64,000 bases of DNA, from assembly GCA_023846275.1 (NCBI GenBank), contig CM043865.1, positions 32,378,412 through 32,442,411 of the forward strand, written 5' to 3'. The position numbers and the translations under genes are program-made. Positions 48,601 through 57,586 of this stretch are shown piece by piece. The notes under the pieces were generated by a model. The model saw nothing but the letters and a program-made list of their open reading frames with translations, had not been told where the DNA came from and did not search any database. The DNA comes from Vanilla planifolia (lineage: Eukaryota > Streptophyta > Magnoliopsida > Asparagales > Orchidaceae). Position 1 is the first letter of the stretch, and each line of letters starts with the position of its first letter.

Positions 48601-51484
48601 GAGGTTTATATCCATTATAGGTCTCAAAGTGGCTCATTCTTATGGGTCTATTGACAAACTATTATAGGCATACTCTACTCATGGTAAAAATAGATTGCAA
48701 TTCTTTACATTTTCTCTTACTAAACATTGTAAAAGATTTCCTAAATTGTAATTTATTATCTCTTTGACCATCAATTTGAGGGTGTTAAGCTAATGAAATT
48801 TTTAACTTCATTCCCATAAGATGTCAAGGGCTTTCCAATATTACGAAGTGAAACGAACATCTCCATTGGTGACTATGGTTTTGGGTAACTCATGAAGCTT
48901 TACCATTTCATTGAAGAATGGAGAAATATGCAAGGCATCAGAAGTTTTGAAACAAGGTGATGAATCTAGCCATTTTTGTTAATTGATCTAGCACCATCAA
49001 GATAGAGTCATGTCTTTGAAGGATTTTAGGTAACTCAATGACAAAGTTCATGCTAAGGTCTTCCCATGGTAGTCATGGTACTGGCAATAGGGTGTAGAGT
49101 TTTGGGCATGATATTTGGTGACTACACAAGTTTCACACCTGACAACTGTTCGAGTTGCATGTTGTTTTTAATTCTAACCAATGAAACCTATCTTCAATGA
49201 TTATTATGGTTTTGGCTTGTCCAAAATGACTTATATCCTCCTGTATGTATCTTCCAAACTAAGAAATCTTTATTAAGTGATGTTTCATGATATGTTAAGC
49301 TAATTCTCACTTTAGGTAGTTCTTAGGATTTAGGGTGTCTTCAAAGTTGTGGTTGTCACATGTTATAGATTTCATGAGTTTGTCATTGTCGTTTTCTCAT
49401 TGTCATCCCAAGAAAGGGTCGTTGATCTTAACGGGTATTTAATTAGGTGGATTGATAATGTCAAGTTCAAAACATAGGTTCAATTGGAGTTTGTTCTAAC
49501 TGAGTAATCCTAACTCTGTATTCTTCTAGCTTGGCTTCCATAGTTTTTAGTTGAGTTATGAGGTCTTGGAAGGTCATTTGCACTTGTTTGATGTGTGGGT
49601 GTTTTATGTAAGCTTTATCAAATCTTGTGCACATATGTTCTAGGAAAAAAAGAAAGAAAGAAAGAAATCATTCCTTTTGTTTTGTCCGTTTTTTAAATTA
49701 AGTGCCAACAAAGAAAATTGAAAGCAAGTTTAGTTCAGATTTGCTTTGTCATTAACATTGCAGCACTAGCAAAACCTAGCTCAGATACCAATTTGATGTT
49801 GGACAGGTGTTGCAAATTTTTAAGCAATATAGAGATTGACCTGCACAAGTTAGAAAAAAATAAAATACAAAAGAATAACATGAAAACTTGAAAAAGACAA
49901 TATACAAGAGGTATCCGTTCAGGACAATCTTGGCTAAGAAGGGACTTGAAGCCACACAAAGGTTGCTTCGTATGCTAGGACTGCAACCTCTTCAACGGCG
50001 TAGAGACAAGGTATTCAGAAAGAGAGTTGATAAATCGATATCGCGGAAAGAAAGAACAAAGTAAAGGTCTCACGAGCGCAGGTTGATGCACCAAAATACC
50101 TTACTAAGCCTTGTGAGAAAGCCGGAATATCGATATAACTTGCTTGCATAAGCAATCCGAACATTTACGAAGACCAAATCAAAAGAGTAGGAAAAAGAGA
50201 AAATAAGCGGAAGTGGCACCCAAAAAAACTTAGGCGGTGAAATGAAAAAGGAAACGGTGTTATAAAGGAAAACGACAAAGTAAATATTGGCAAAGTAAAA
50301 GAAATTGTAAGCAGCAATGGCAAAAAGGCAATGTTGTAGAGTCATAGGTAAACTGACATGGTGTCCCACTGTTTGAGCCTCGTACCCCTCCTCTCAGTAT
50401 CGGCGTCCTGACGAATCAGTACTTCATTGTTCTCGCTGCAATCAATCCTTAATCTTGAGATGCAAAGCAAAAGTGAAATATTTATTCATTCAAATGTTAC
50501 CATTCCAAAGAGTATGTCTTTTTTTATAAAGAATCTAAACATAAAAGACAATAAAAAAGAAAATTATAAAAATTATAATCAAAAGTTATCAAACAGTTTT
50601 TTTAAAGCTTTGCCAAATAGCTTTTTGAAAAGCTGTACTAAGTTTTTGAAACCTCTTTTTTTGAAAATCTGTTGCTAAAGCTGATGTCATACAGTTTTCT
50701 AAAAGATTATTGTTTTGGTCTAAAAGTTATGTTATCAAAGCTGTACCAAAGCAAATTTCTAAAAAGTTGTATTTTCGTTTGTGCATTAGCCTATTGTATA
50801 TACTGTGTTTTTATAAATCAATTCACTTGCTTGTTTAAACTAACATGTGTACATGTGTGTTTTTGTATATAAACACGTATATATGCATATGTATATAGAC
50901 ATGTACGTATATGTTTGTATGCACATATATATACATAACTTTATGTATATATGACATGAACATATTTATGTGATACATATATATATATATATCAAAGTAA
51001 TTTGATTCTAAGTCATTTTAAGCCAACTGAATATTGTTCGAATTTGATTCATAATATAATTTGGGGGCTCATACTTCGCTTGTTCATTTAGATTAGAGAT
51101 TGATTTAGTCTAAACTCTGACTTCAACTGACAGATAATTTTTAATCTTTTTCAACTTTCTTGAGCATATTTGACTTGATGTGCATGCTTTACTATTTTCC
51201 CTCTGGAATGTGAATGAATCTCTTCACAACTTCGAATCTCATAACATGCTTTGTCAGCTTGTCATTTCATATCGATAGACCTGTTTTGTTTCTTTTCTAT
51301 ACCGGGACTGAACAAAAATGAAACTTGTTCAACCCTTTTCAATAGTTTACACAATTGGAAGATGCATCAACCTGAGATGCTTTCATGTAAATAAGGTATT
51401 TCTTCTTATTATTTTAGCACAATAATGTCGAAGAACTATTGCTTTCAGGTTTCTGGGAACTATGGCGCCATTAGGAAGAGATGA
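21675..51484 (+). CDS. MRE11: MRE11 double-strand-break repair nuclease (5' exon not found)
   Basis: Coding exons: 21675-21810, 22857-23014, 23222-23312, 26174-26293, 26364-26432, 26512-26603, 26696-26798, 26867-26974, 27096-27158, 27226-27297, 27376-27453, 27703-27765, 27955-28018, 34384-34466, 41218-41331, 41460-41537, 41625-41696, 41797-42032, 42281-42395, 42511-42711 and 51449-51484. Phases agree throughout, giving 717 residues, close to other plant MRE11 proteins. All phosphodiesterase motifs are intact: [30 protein letters not shown] and GHEHEC. A Gly/Arg-rich region ([16 protein letters not shown]), an acidic run of seven Asp and the plant-type end [11 protein letters not shown] follow. 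MRE11 acts with RAD50 and NBS1 in break sensing and end resection in the nucleus. Exon 1 (Met plus a few residues, phase 2) was not located; an in-frame ATG at 21652 sits inside the 3' splice tract. One donor is GC (41538). Three introns exceed 6 kb. Confidence 0.93.
28600..29100 (-). mobile_element. Fossil Ty1/copia fragment (RT/RNase H part)
   Basis: In the MRE11 intron 28019-34383. On the minus strand there are remnants of the end of the copia reverse transcriptase and of its RNase H, including a SKAEYYAAS-like phrase near 28640 and the region resembling the family's KILRYLKGT neighbourhood near 28830. It is clearly broken, with several interruptions over half a kilobase; no LTRs recognised; old. 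Confidence 0.65.
31440..32250 (+). mobile_element. Fossil Ty1/copia fragment (3' end of pol)
   Basis: Same MRE11 intron, same strand as the gene. It contains remnants of the copia RT end (near 31620), the GGNLV-RSKK-NVV type junction (near 31870) and RNase H (near 32020-32120, with a TKHVEIDR-like phrase). It is broken at many points. It is oriented opposite to the fragment at 28.6 kb, so the two are separate insertions. No LTR pair found; old. Confidence 0.7.
32791..32958. repeat. Three tandem copies of a 56-bp hairpin unit
   Basis: Units start at 32791, 32847 and 32903 and are almost identical (one T/C difference seen). Each unit contains TTGCTATT and its inverse AATAGCAA separated by about 15 bases, so every copy could form a stem-loop. 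It lies in the 6.4-kb MRE11 intron. The near-identity points to recent expansion compared with the decayed DNA around it. Confidence 0.9.
33163..33447 (-). other. Unrecognised 94-codon open frame, GC-richer island
   Basis: Within the MRE11 intron, antisense. The frame starts [14 protein letters not shown] and is hydrophilic (rich in K, R, E, S, N). Its base composition is less AT-rich than the flanks and the sequence is not low-complexity. I recognise no domain. It may be a fragment of a transposon-borne or captured sequence. No evidence for expression can be read from the DNA. Confidence 0.2.
34629..35190 (+). repeat. Diverged tandem duplication, offset about 326 bp
   Basis: Just after MRE11 exon 34384-34466. 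Unit one begins at the GTGCAG at 34629 and unit two at the GTGCAG at 34955. Shared order: (A)CA-GTTTTCAA, TTAGTTATTTGGAAATTTAGCCATA-type phrase, TATAAG-AT-TCC, then TGCACAAG-TTAATAGGCTAAC-type phrase. Identity is moderate, so it is an old duplication. Non-coding. Confidence 0.65.
35191..35559. other. MRE11 intron sequence without recognised content
   Basis: AT-rich intron DNA; two phrases recur nearby (AAATTGTTAAGCATGATTGTGATGG at 35146 and a variant at about 35257), suggesting further small local duplication. Confidence 0.4.
35560..36230 (-). mobile_element. RTE-clade LINE fragment (RT C-terminal part)
   Basis: The minus strand carries plant RTE-type reverse-transcriptase remnants: a FADGTFLID phrase (FADD box with one change) near 36130, [14 protein letters not shown] near 36060, an [13 protein letters not shown]-like phrase near 35920 and [14 protein letters not shown] near 35620 corresponding to the family's tail region. 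The reading frame is broken by several stops and shifts and the 5' part is missing, as is usual for dead LINE copies. Lies in the MRE11 intron 34467-41217, antisense to the gene. Confidence 0.65.
36231..37549. other. AT-rich MRE11 intron DNA
   Basis: No gene recognised. May contain more of the RTE LINE on its high-coordinate side, but it is too decayed to say. Confidence 0.35.
37550..40330 (+). mobile_element. L1-type LINE, decayed, with zf-RVT and RNase H
   Basis: Same strand as MRE11, inside its 6.75-kb intron. In order: RT remnants with [10 protein letters not shown]...[10 protein letters not shown] at 38205-38270 (family GLRQGDPLSP) and [12 protein letters not shown] at about 38340, where the catalytic FADD box reads FVNN; a [17 protein letters not shown] region near 38840; a zinc-knuckle zf-RVT region at about 39340-39500 ([19 protein letters not shown]); and the start of an RNase H domain near 39800 (WVKVNIDEA). 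This is the order of plant L1 elements with a C-terminal RNase H. Stops and frame changes between the parts and the lost FADD box make it inactive. The 5' end is unclear; the 3' end is placed at the T/A-rich run near 40320. Confidence 0.75.
42886..43190. repeat. Foldback (MITE-like) element
   Basis: Two long inverted arms, about 42886-43000 and 43078-43190, flank an 80-base loop. The left arm contains AGAATAATCATCTATGAA and CATCACCATGTTTTC; the right arm contains TTCATAGATGATTATTCT and GAAAACATGGTGATG, and outer parts also pair (TCATTTTATTGG against CCAACAAAATGA). A hairpin of about 300 bp with long imperfect arms is typical of non-autonomous DNA transposons. No target-site duplication was confirmed. 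Located at the start of the last MRE11 intron. Confidence 0.8.
43191..46280. other. MRE11 last intron, left part
   Basis: AT-rich DNA without a recognised gene. The open frames at 43954-44232 (-) and 45491-45775 (+) are hydrophobic, low in complexity and match nothing that I know. Probably decayed repeats. Confidence 0.45.
46281..46627 (-). pseudogene. rps11: Plastid rps11-like segment in the nucleus (NUPT or transferred gene)
   Basis: The minus strand encodes the ribosomal protein S11 C-terminal four-fifths: [20 protein letters not shown] at the high end, then [43 protein letters not shown] and a TAA stop at 46281-46283. Against plastid S11 as I remember it, the N-terminal 20 or so residues are absent, one codon is missing in frame, and roughly a third of the residues differ (for example CRPPKKRRV is usual), yet no stop or frameshift occurs. 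The differences seem about evenly split between silent and replacing changes. The frame continues upstream into the neighbouring LTR (to 46814), giving a chimeric 177-codon frame. S11 sits in the platform of the 30S subunit. It is antisense inside the last MRE11 intron. It could be a decaying plastid insertion from a fast-evolving plastid genome, or a once-functional nuclear copy. Confidence 0.85.
46637..47590 (-). repeat. 3' LTR of the gypsy element
   Basis: Left copy of the direct repeat. It starts TGACGTCTGATAGG on the + strand, ten bases beyond the rps11-like homology. It shares with the right copy AACCTCTTCAA, TTACTAAGCCTT, GCTTG-AT-GGCAATCC-AA, GTAGAGTCA and GACGAAT-AG in order. The high end is approximate. 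Confidence 0.75.
47590..47900. repeat. GT-rich, TTGGTGGGT-like low-complexity block
   Basis: Inside the gypsy element. Degenerate, G-rich phrases (GGTTGG, TTGGTGGGT, GTTTGGCGTTGG) give a composition quite unlike the AT-rich flanks. It may be a minisatellite that grew in the element's internal region. No gene product recognised. Confidence 0.4.
49775..49791 (-). promoter_or_regulatory. Primer-binding site of the gypsy element
   Basis: The minus strand reads TTGGTATCTGAGCTAGG next to the LTR end, similar to TGGTATCAGAGC, complementary to the 3' end of initiator methionine tRNA. It fixes the element's orientation and the LTR border. Confidence 0.65.
49794..50790 (-). repeat. 5' LTR of the gypsy element
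   Basis: Right copy of the direct repeat, beginning TGATGTTGGACAGG on the + strand. The far end fades into AT-rich DNA near 50790; no target-site duplication could be assigned. Confidence 0.7.
50850..50996. repeat. TA/TG-rich simple-sequence tract
   Basis: Alternating purine-pyrimidine DNA (ATGTGTACATGTGTG, TATATGCATATG, ATATATATATAT near 50980). A compound dinucleotide microsatellite with interruptions, about 450 bases before the last MRE11 exon. Confidence 0.7.
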
Positions 51485-53200
51485 AATCTCCAACTTCTCT
51501 GCCCAAAACCTGGTTTCTCTATCTTTTTGCCATGGGAAAACTACAAACAAGCCAACCATTTTCTTTGTTATTTATATTCTACTGTAAATTATGTCATTAA
51601 TCTCATCCACAATTAAAATGTTCATGTTTTGTTACCATGTCTTTTGACATTTGGGTGTAAGGCCCACTTAAGCGCAGGTCACTCTTCATCTTTGTTGATG
51701 TTGTGAATGCTCGTCTTCCTGGCCGATGGCACAACGATCCCAGGTGACTTCATTCTTGGCTTCCTCGATGCAAACGTACGATTTTTTCAATAAAAATGCA
51801 TTGTTGCTTGACACTTAAATGCTTGGTAGATAGTTTGTGAGATGGTCAGTTGCAGTTTTGGATGACTAAATTAAAATAGTTTTACAATTTTAGCTAAAAG
51901 AATAAAGTATTTTTTTCATATTATTTTTAAAAATAAACTTATGTGATTAATTTAAATTTTTTATTTATAAGTTTTAACATGTTTTGAAATGTCTGATTAT
52001 ATTTTGAAATGCTATGAGTTGACACTCATGAAAGCAAAGCTCTAACTTGCTTTGGTTGGATGCTTCTGCAATAGAAGTATTGTTTAAAGCTTTATCCTCT
52101 ATTTGCTTGTTTTACAATGAAGTTAAGGCAGTTATCGTTGATTAAATATATTGGAATATTCAGTGAAAACTCTGGCTAAAACTAGACGATATAGCACAAA
52201 AATGAAACTAGATTATTTTTTTCCCAGCAAAGTATATGTTTTATTTGAAATTGATTTTGTTAGTGAAACTTAATTATTTAGAAGATGGTTTTAGAGAAAC
52301 CCTTCAATACGATTGAATTTTAATCATTTTACATGTCACGAATGGTACAGGAAAATGCCTACAGACGTTTCCAGGTGTATATTTGTTAAACTCTGTTTGG
52401 ATTTTTTGATAATATATTTTTATTGCTTAAAAAGTATATATTTATGTCAAATTTTTTTCTGAAAAACATTAGGAATAATGTTCAAATTTGAATATTATAA
52501 CGTTCTTTAAATGGCTAGACTCTTATCACATGAGTTAACTCATCTGTTCTAAAATTATTTGTTGTTATCAAATTGATCTATATGTGCCAATTTGATAATA
52601 TTCCATAGCTTCATATCATTTTACAAAAGTTGATTCAACAAGTGAAACTAAACATTTTCCTGTACCTTTTAGGTAACCAACATGCAATAGTTTAAACAAG
52701 GTTCTCCCTCTCCATTGAGCATCTAATTCAAATTGTCTTGACTAACCAAGTTAAGTATTTGATTTCATGAGATGTTGGATATAATATAAGTCAAAAGTTC
52801 TCAAAGCAAGCTTTTCATCTAGGGCCTTTTCGCTTAAAAAATTACGTGCATAATGCAATAAGATGAAGTTAAGAAGAAACTGATAAGGTTATAACTTGTG
52901 TGATATAAATGTTATATCATTAGATAAATATGACAAAATTAGATCACCGTCGATTTGACATATTGAATCGGTACAGTTCTTCTCAACATTCTCTTTCTTC
53001 TCCCATCACCATGCGCTTCCTTCACCTGATGCTGCAGCTAATCAACCATGCAAAGCAAACATTCCACAAGCACTTCCGTAAAGCTTCTCTTTAGCCTCAC
53101 GTCTCTGCTGCAGTTAACATCCACAAGCAACAAAACACCTAACCTTCTCTAAGCAATTCGACTCCTAACAACTCCTTCCACCGATCGCTTCTTCCAAGTC
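51485..53200. other. MRE11 3' flank and intergenic region
   Basis: Includes the presumed MRE11 3' UTR; no clear AATAAA near the stop. A small less AT-rich patch at about 51660-51785 (AGGCCCACTTAAGCGCAGG to GATGCAAACGTACG) stands out from its flanks but encodes nothing recognisable. From about 52.97 kb the sequence turns pyrimidine-rich (TTCTCTTTCTTCTCCCATC) towards the nuclease gene and may belong to its promoter or leader. Confidence 0.45.
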
Positions 53201-53337
53201 TGAATCTTTTATTATAAACAAATGCACGTAAAGGAATGCTTGCACTCAACAGATTTCAATCCTTATGCGAAATTCTAATTTCTATTTAAGCTTATATGCG
53301 GATGGAAGTTAATCACATAGAGGAATTGAAGAGAGTT

Positions 53338-54905
53338 ATGGTGTCGATTGTGAGGCTGTTGCCGGTTTTGGCAGCTCTAGTTGTTGCTACAGCTCCAGGA
53401 GCTAGGTCATGGAGCAAGGAGGGTCACATCTTAACTTGCAGAATTGCACAGGTGAGCAATTGGAACATCTAATATTTGGTGATAGCATTTCAAAAGCAAG
53501 CTCCATTTTTAATTGACGTTGTCGCCAGACGCTGCTCGATGACGGTGCGGCCGAAGTTGTCCACAACCTTCTTCCAGATTATGCCGACGGGGACCTATCA
53601 TCTCTTTGCGTTTGGCCCGATCAGATCCGGCACTGGTACAGGTTCCGGTGGACTAGTCCGCTTCACTTCATCGACACTCCCGACTCGGCGTGCACCTTCG
53701 ATTACTCAAGTAAGCAGCACTAACCTAATGCAAGAAATCCATGCAATCTCTAGAATTCGCAGTTGTGGAGCTGAATGAACCATCAAACATGGCAGGAGAC
53801 TGCCATGATCTCAACGGAGCTGAAGATATGTGTGTGGCGGGAGCGGTTCGCAACTTCACCTCGCAGTTGATGCACTATCATCACGGGAGCTCCGACCGCC
53901 GATGTGAGCAAAATCGTTGCACAGAAGACATGGATTAAGAGACAGACCAAACAAAGATTTGATACACTTGTTGTGCTTTTTGCAGATAATCTCACTGAAG
54001 CATTGCTATTCCTTTCCCATTTCATGGGGGATATCCATCAGGTGGATCCACAGTGGCTTCTTTTTGTTTCATGGAAGCATATCAATTCAAGAACTAATCC
54101 GATTCTCTTCCTTGTTCAGCCCATGCATGTTGGATTCTCCGACGACAAAGGGGGGAATTCGATTCAAGTTCGCTGGTTCAGGCACAAGTCTAACCTCCAC
54201 CATGTAAGCCGGAAAACCTGATACAGATTTCCTCGCATCAATCCTTACATATACATATATATATTCATTTATGTGAAGGTGTGGGATAGGGAGATAATCC
54301 TTACAGCTTTAGCAGATTACTATGACAAAAACTTGGATCTCTTTCTTGGGGATCTCCAGAAGAATTTGACCAAGGTAAGAATTTTGAAATGGCAGAATTA
54401 AGCCAAAAGAGATTGTTTCAATTGGGTTCTAGTCTTCAGGGAATTTGGTCTGATGACATTTCATCTTGGAGAACTTGTGATAACCTGTTGTCTTGTTCAA
54501 CCAAGTGAGTAATTTTTCTATCTTTGAATTCTTTTCTTGGAGCCCAAAACTCCATTTTGATTCGGGTTCTGTGATTGCAAGCAGATATGCAACGGAGAGC
54601 ATAGATTTGGCCTGCAAATGGGGCTATAATGGTGTCACTCAAGGTGAAACTTTGGCAGGTAATGTTCTGTTTATTGAATGCTAGAATGCTGGATTTGGAG
54701 GGGAAAAATGGGTTTTGGGTATTGTTATGTTCTCTTTATTGAGCTCTTTGGTGATGAAAATTAACTCATAGATGAATACTTCGAGTCGAGGATGCCGGTT
54801 GTGATGAAGAGAATTGCTCAGGGAGGGGTGAGGTTGGCTATGTTTCTGAATCAGGTGTTTGGAGATCATAAGCTTCATCACCATCTTCTTCCATCACCAA
54901 CATAA
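53338..54905 (+). CDS. S1/P1-type endonuclease (plant ENDO family)
   Basis: Nine exons: 53338-53451, 53529-53709, 53796-53903, 53986-54041, 54120-54203, 54279-54374, 54440-54504, 54585-54658 and 54772-54905; all introns GT-AG with agreeing phases; 303 residues. The N-terminus is a signal peptide ending GARS before W25, the residue that becomes the mature N-terminus and binds zinc. All nine zinc ligands of the S1/P1 family are present: W25, H30, D69, H84, H146, D150, H156, H180 and D184, with the expected spacing (FLSHFMGDIHQPMH, NLHHVWD). Possible N-glycosylation sites are NFT at 118 and NLT at 136. The family degrades single-stranded DNA and RNA in secretory compartments, in senescence and programmed cell death. 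An in-frame ATG 36 bases upstream (53302) would add 12 mostly hydrophilic residues; the 53338 start gives the better signal peptide. TATTATAAAC near 53210 could be a TATA element. Confidence 0.93.
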
Positions 54906-55003
54906 AGATTTTTTTCTTTTTTTTTTCTTTCATCATGTGTAAGCTTTCACTGAATTGGTTACTTGACCTCTTTACAGCTGAAAAAGAGCTGCTATTTATT
55001 CTC

Positions 55004-55009
55004 AATAAA
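55004..55009 (+). terminator. Polyadenylation signal of the nuclease gene
   Basis: AATAAA about 100 bases after the stop codon, just after a T-rich tract, in the expected place. The sequence then turns very AT-rich. Confidence 0.5.
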
Positions 55010-55489
55010 GTACAACAAATTTGTTATTAAATATTAAATTAATTAATATAAATTATATTTTAAAAAATTGTTAATAAAATATTTTTGATTCATACAACAC
55101 ATTACAGAAATCAAGTCAATTTTTTTCTATTATAAAAATCTTTATTTGCTTAAAATCTAGCCAAAATTAATTTAAAAATTAAATCAACTAATTAATTTTA
55201 AATTACATTAGTTAAGAATAATAATTTAATAATTTTAAATCTAAATTTAAATATATCTAATTATTAACGAAAATAATCTTAAAGAAAACAAAAAATAAAA
55301 AAGAAAACCCAATTGAATTAAACAAGAATTATCTATTATCCGTAATCCCTAATCTGAAGTACGACAAGTTGATAGTTGCAGATTCAACCTCCACACTGCA
55401 GTAAAGAAGGAAGTGAAGTTTTTTAACATTATTTTAATATATTAATTTTTATTTTTTTTGTTTGAAGCTTTTTAAAAAAAAAAATGAGA

Positions 55490-56930
55490 AACAACTCCTG
55501 AGGGTAATATTCCTTAACAAGAGTTGTAGCTGAGCTCAAATAGATTCAAGTGAGAGTGATTTATAATTGAAGGACAAAATCGTCTTTTGCTTCTCCAATA
55601 TTTTTTTTCTTTTTTTGAATTGAAAAACTATTTTTCAAAATATGACCACAAAAACCTATCGTATCTTGAAAATCACCTAAAGAAAAACCAGAGTTTGAAA
55701 CCGCCATACCAAACAGAGCCTAAATCAAATAATTATTTTAAAAAGCTACGTTTCTATTCACATTTAAATATCAAATTTTTAAAAATTCATATTTCTTTTA
55801 CATCTTGATGGAAATTTTTTTATTCAAACACAATAAACCTAAAAATATTTCCAATGTCAGAAAGGAAACTATTTGAAAAAAAATTAGTAAAATCGAGTTG
55901 GCCTAATTTTAGAATCCTTTTTACTTTTTAATATTGATTATCCTATTATTAAATTAAAATCATTTTTAATTAATCAATTTAGCCACACCCAACGAACAAT
56001 TCTACTGAAGAATTTTTGAAAAGCACTTTTTTCTTTAATTTTTGTTTTTCATTTAAAAAATAAATGATTTTTTTTAATTTCTAAATAAAATAAATAGTCT
56101 AATTATGCTTAATCATAATCAAACAATTATGTGAAAAAGTTTATATTTTATTTTACATCTGGTTGGAAAATTTTTTACCATTCTTCTTAGAAACAATACA
56201 ATTTCTAGAAATAATATTGTTCAACCAGAGTTTTAACTAGTTAGAATTGATTCAAAGTGAGAGTGATTTATAATTGAAGGACAAAATTATCTTTTTCTCT
56301 TATATTGTATGAGTTTTTAAATATAAAATTAGATTTGAAAAAAAAAATAGATAAATGTTCAATTTATTTGAGTTTTGACAAAAAAAAAACATATCAAACA
56401 AAACCTAAATTAAATTATTATTTTACAAAATTATATTTCTTTTTATATTTAAATGTAAGTCTTTTTTTATCTAAATAACAAATTTTTTAGATATTGTTTC
56501 AGTAAATTCGTAGGTAATCATAACACAATAAATGTATAATTTTACCAAAATTACAAATTAAAACATTTTAAAAAATTAGTAAAACTGGATTTGTCTTATT
56601 TTAAATTTCTTTTAATTTGTAATATTGATGGTGCAACTATTGAATTGAAATAGTTTTTGATTAGTGAATTAAACCAACAAACGGCCTACTAACTAACAAT
56701 TCTAAATTCTACATTTTTAAAAATACTTTTTTTTTCTTGAATTTTTATATTTAACCTAAAAAAAATATAAATATAAATAAACTATTAAATTTATTTATTC
56801 ATTTTGTTGAAGTTCTAATAATGCTATCCAAAGTGATGCCAAGAAAGGATACATCTAAGCTTAAATAAGTTAATCATATTTATAAAAGATTCTTATTTGA
56901 AAAATTAAGACAAGATTATTAAATGATTTT
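55490..56930 (+). repeat. Diverged tandem duplication, two units of about 707 bp
   Basis: Anchors: GAGAGTGATTTATAATTGAA followed by GGACAAAAT at 55552 and 56259 (offset 707). Further shared blocks in the same order are ATATCAAACA-A-CCTAAAT-like, AAAATTAGTAAAA, TAATATTGAT, and AACAATTCTA followed by a CTTTTTTT run. The copies are clearly diverged and non-coding. The first unit contains CCATACCAAACAGAGCC, a phrase typical of the ends of small DNA transposons, so the duplicated unit may itself be transposon-derived. Confidence 0.75.
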
Positions 56931-57500
56931 TTACCATTTAATAATCATCTAAATCTACACATAAAATTTATAACACTTACTCTTTTTGTTTTTAGTTGAG
57001 TTAAAACCCATAACAAAAAAATCATTTAATTCATTAATTTATTGATCATTTTTAATCTCTTAAAAGAAATCCAGTTTATATGCCTTCTTTTTAAAACTAT
57101 TGGAAAGAATCCAAAAAGCAAATTGATTTCTTTTTTCAACAATTCTATATCAATTCCTACCTATGTTTGTTTTTGTACTAATTTTTCTATTCAAAATGCA
57201 TCAAATTTAAAACAAATGCACATGAAGTGATTCTCAAATAATGTAATCATAGTAATTTTTTAAATCATTAAAAACAAACAAAAAAATGAGATCCAAAGAA
57301 AGATGTCATTTGTTAAATTAAAAAATAGTATTTTTAAAGATCATTTTACATATTATTTAAAAATCTATTTTTAAAAAAAATTCATTGAAAATTTTGTTTT
57401 TTTATCAAATAACAAAATAATAATAATATCTCATTTTATTAATATTAAAAAATAAGCTTTATTCGAACCAATTGTCTCCTATTTTGAATCCCACTCGAAA
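56931..57500. other. AT-rich spacer before the zinc-finger gene
   Basis: No gene recognised. Long A and T runs; composition changes sharply at about 57480, where the GC-richer 5' leader of the next gene begins (TCTCCGCCTAAATCCCCTCG). Confidence 0.5.
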
Positions 57501-57586
57501 TATTGCCGTAGCCGTTGACTAGATTCCCTTTCCCATCTCCGCCTAAATCCCCTCGTCTTCGAGCTCTCGACGAAATCAGCAAAACC

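Larger units (their letters stand above)
46637..50790 (-). mobile_element. Old Ty3/gypsy LTR retrotransposon
   Basis: Two direct repeats of nearly 1 kb (46637-about 47590 and 49794-about 50790) flank a 2.2-kb internal region. On the minus strand the site next to the right-hand (5') LTR, TTGGTATCTGAGCTAGG at about 49775-49791, matches the initiator-Met tRNA primer site. Gypsy integrase remnants run leftward from it at about 48.95-49.15 kb (the HDSI-MV-D region). The internal region is short for a full element, so a large part is missing. It is broken in many places. The LTRs differ at what looks like about a quarter to a third of positions, so the insertion is old. Confidence 0.8.

Noticed and set aside
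53476-53778. 100-codon frame over nuclease exon 2
   Set aside because: Wrong frame; the +1-shifted frame between the splice sites encodes the conserved DGDLSSLCVWPDQIRHWY region.
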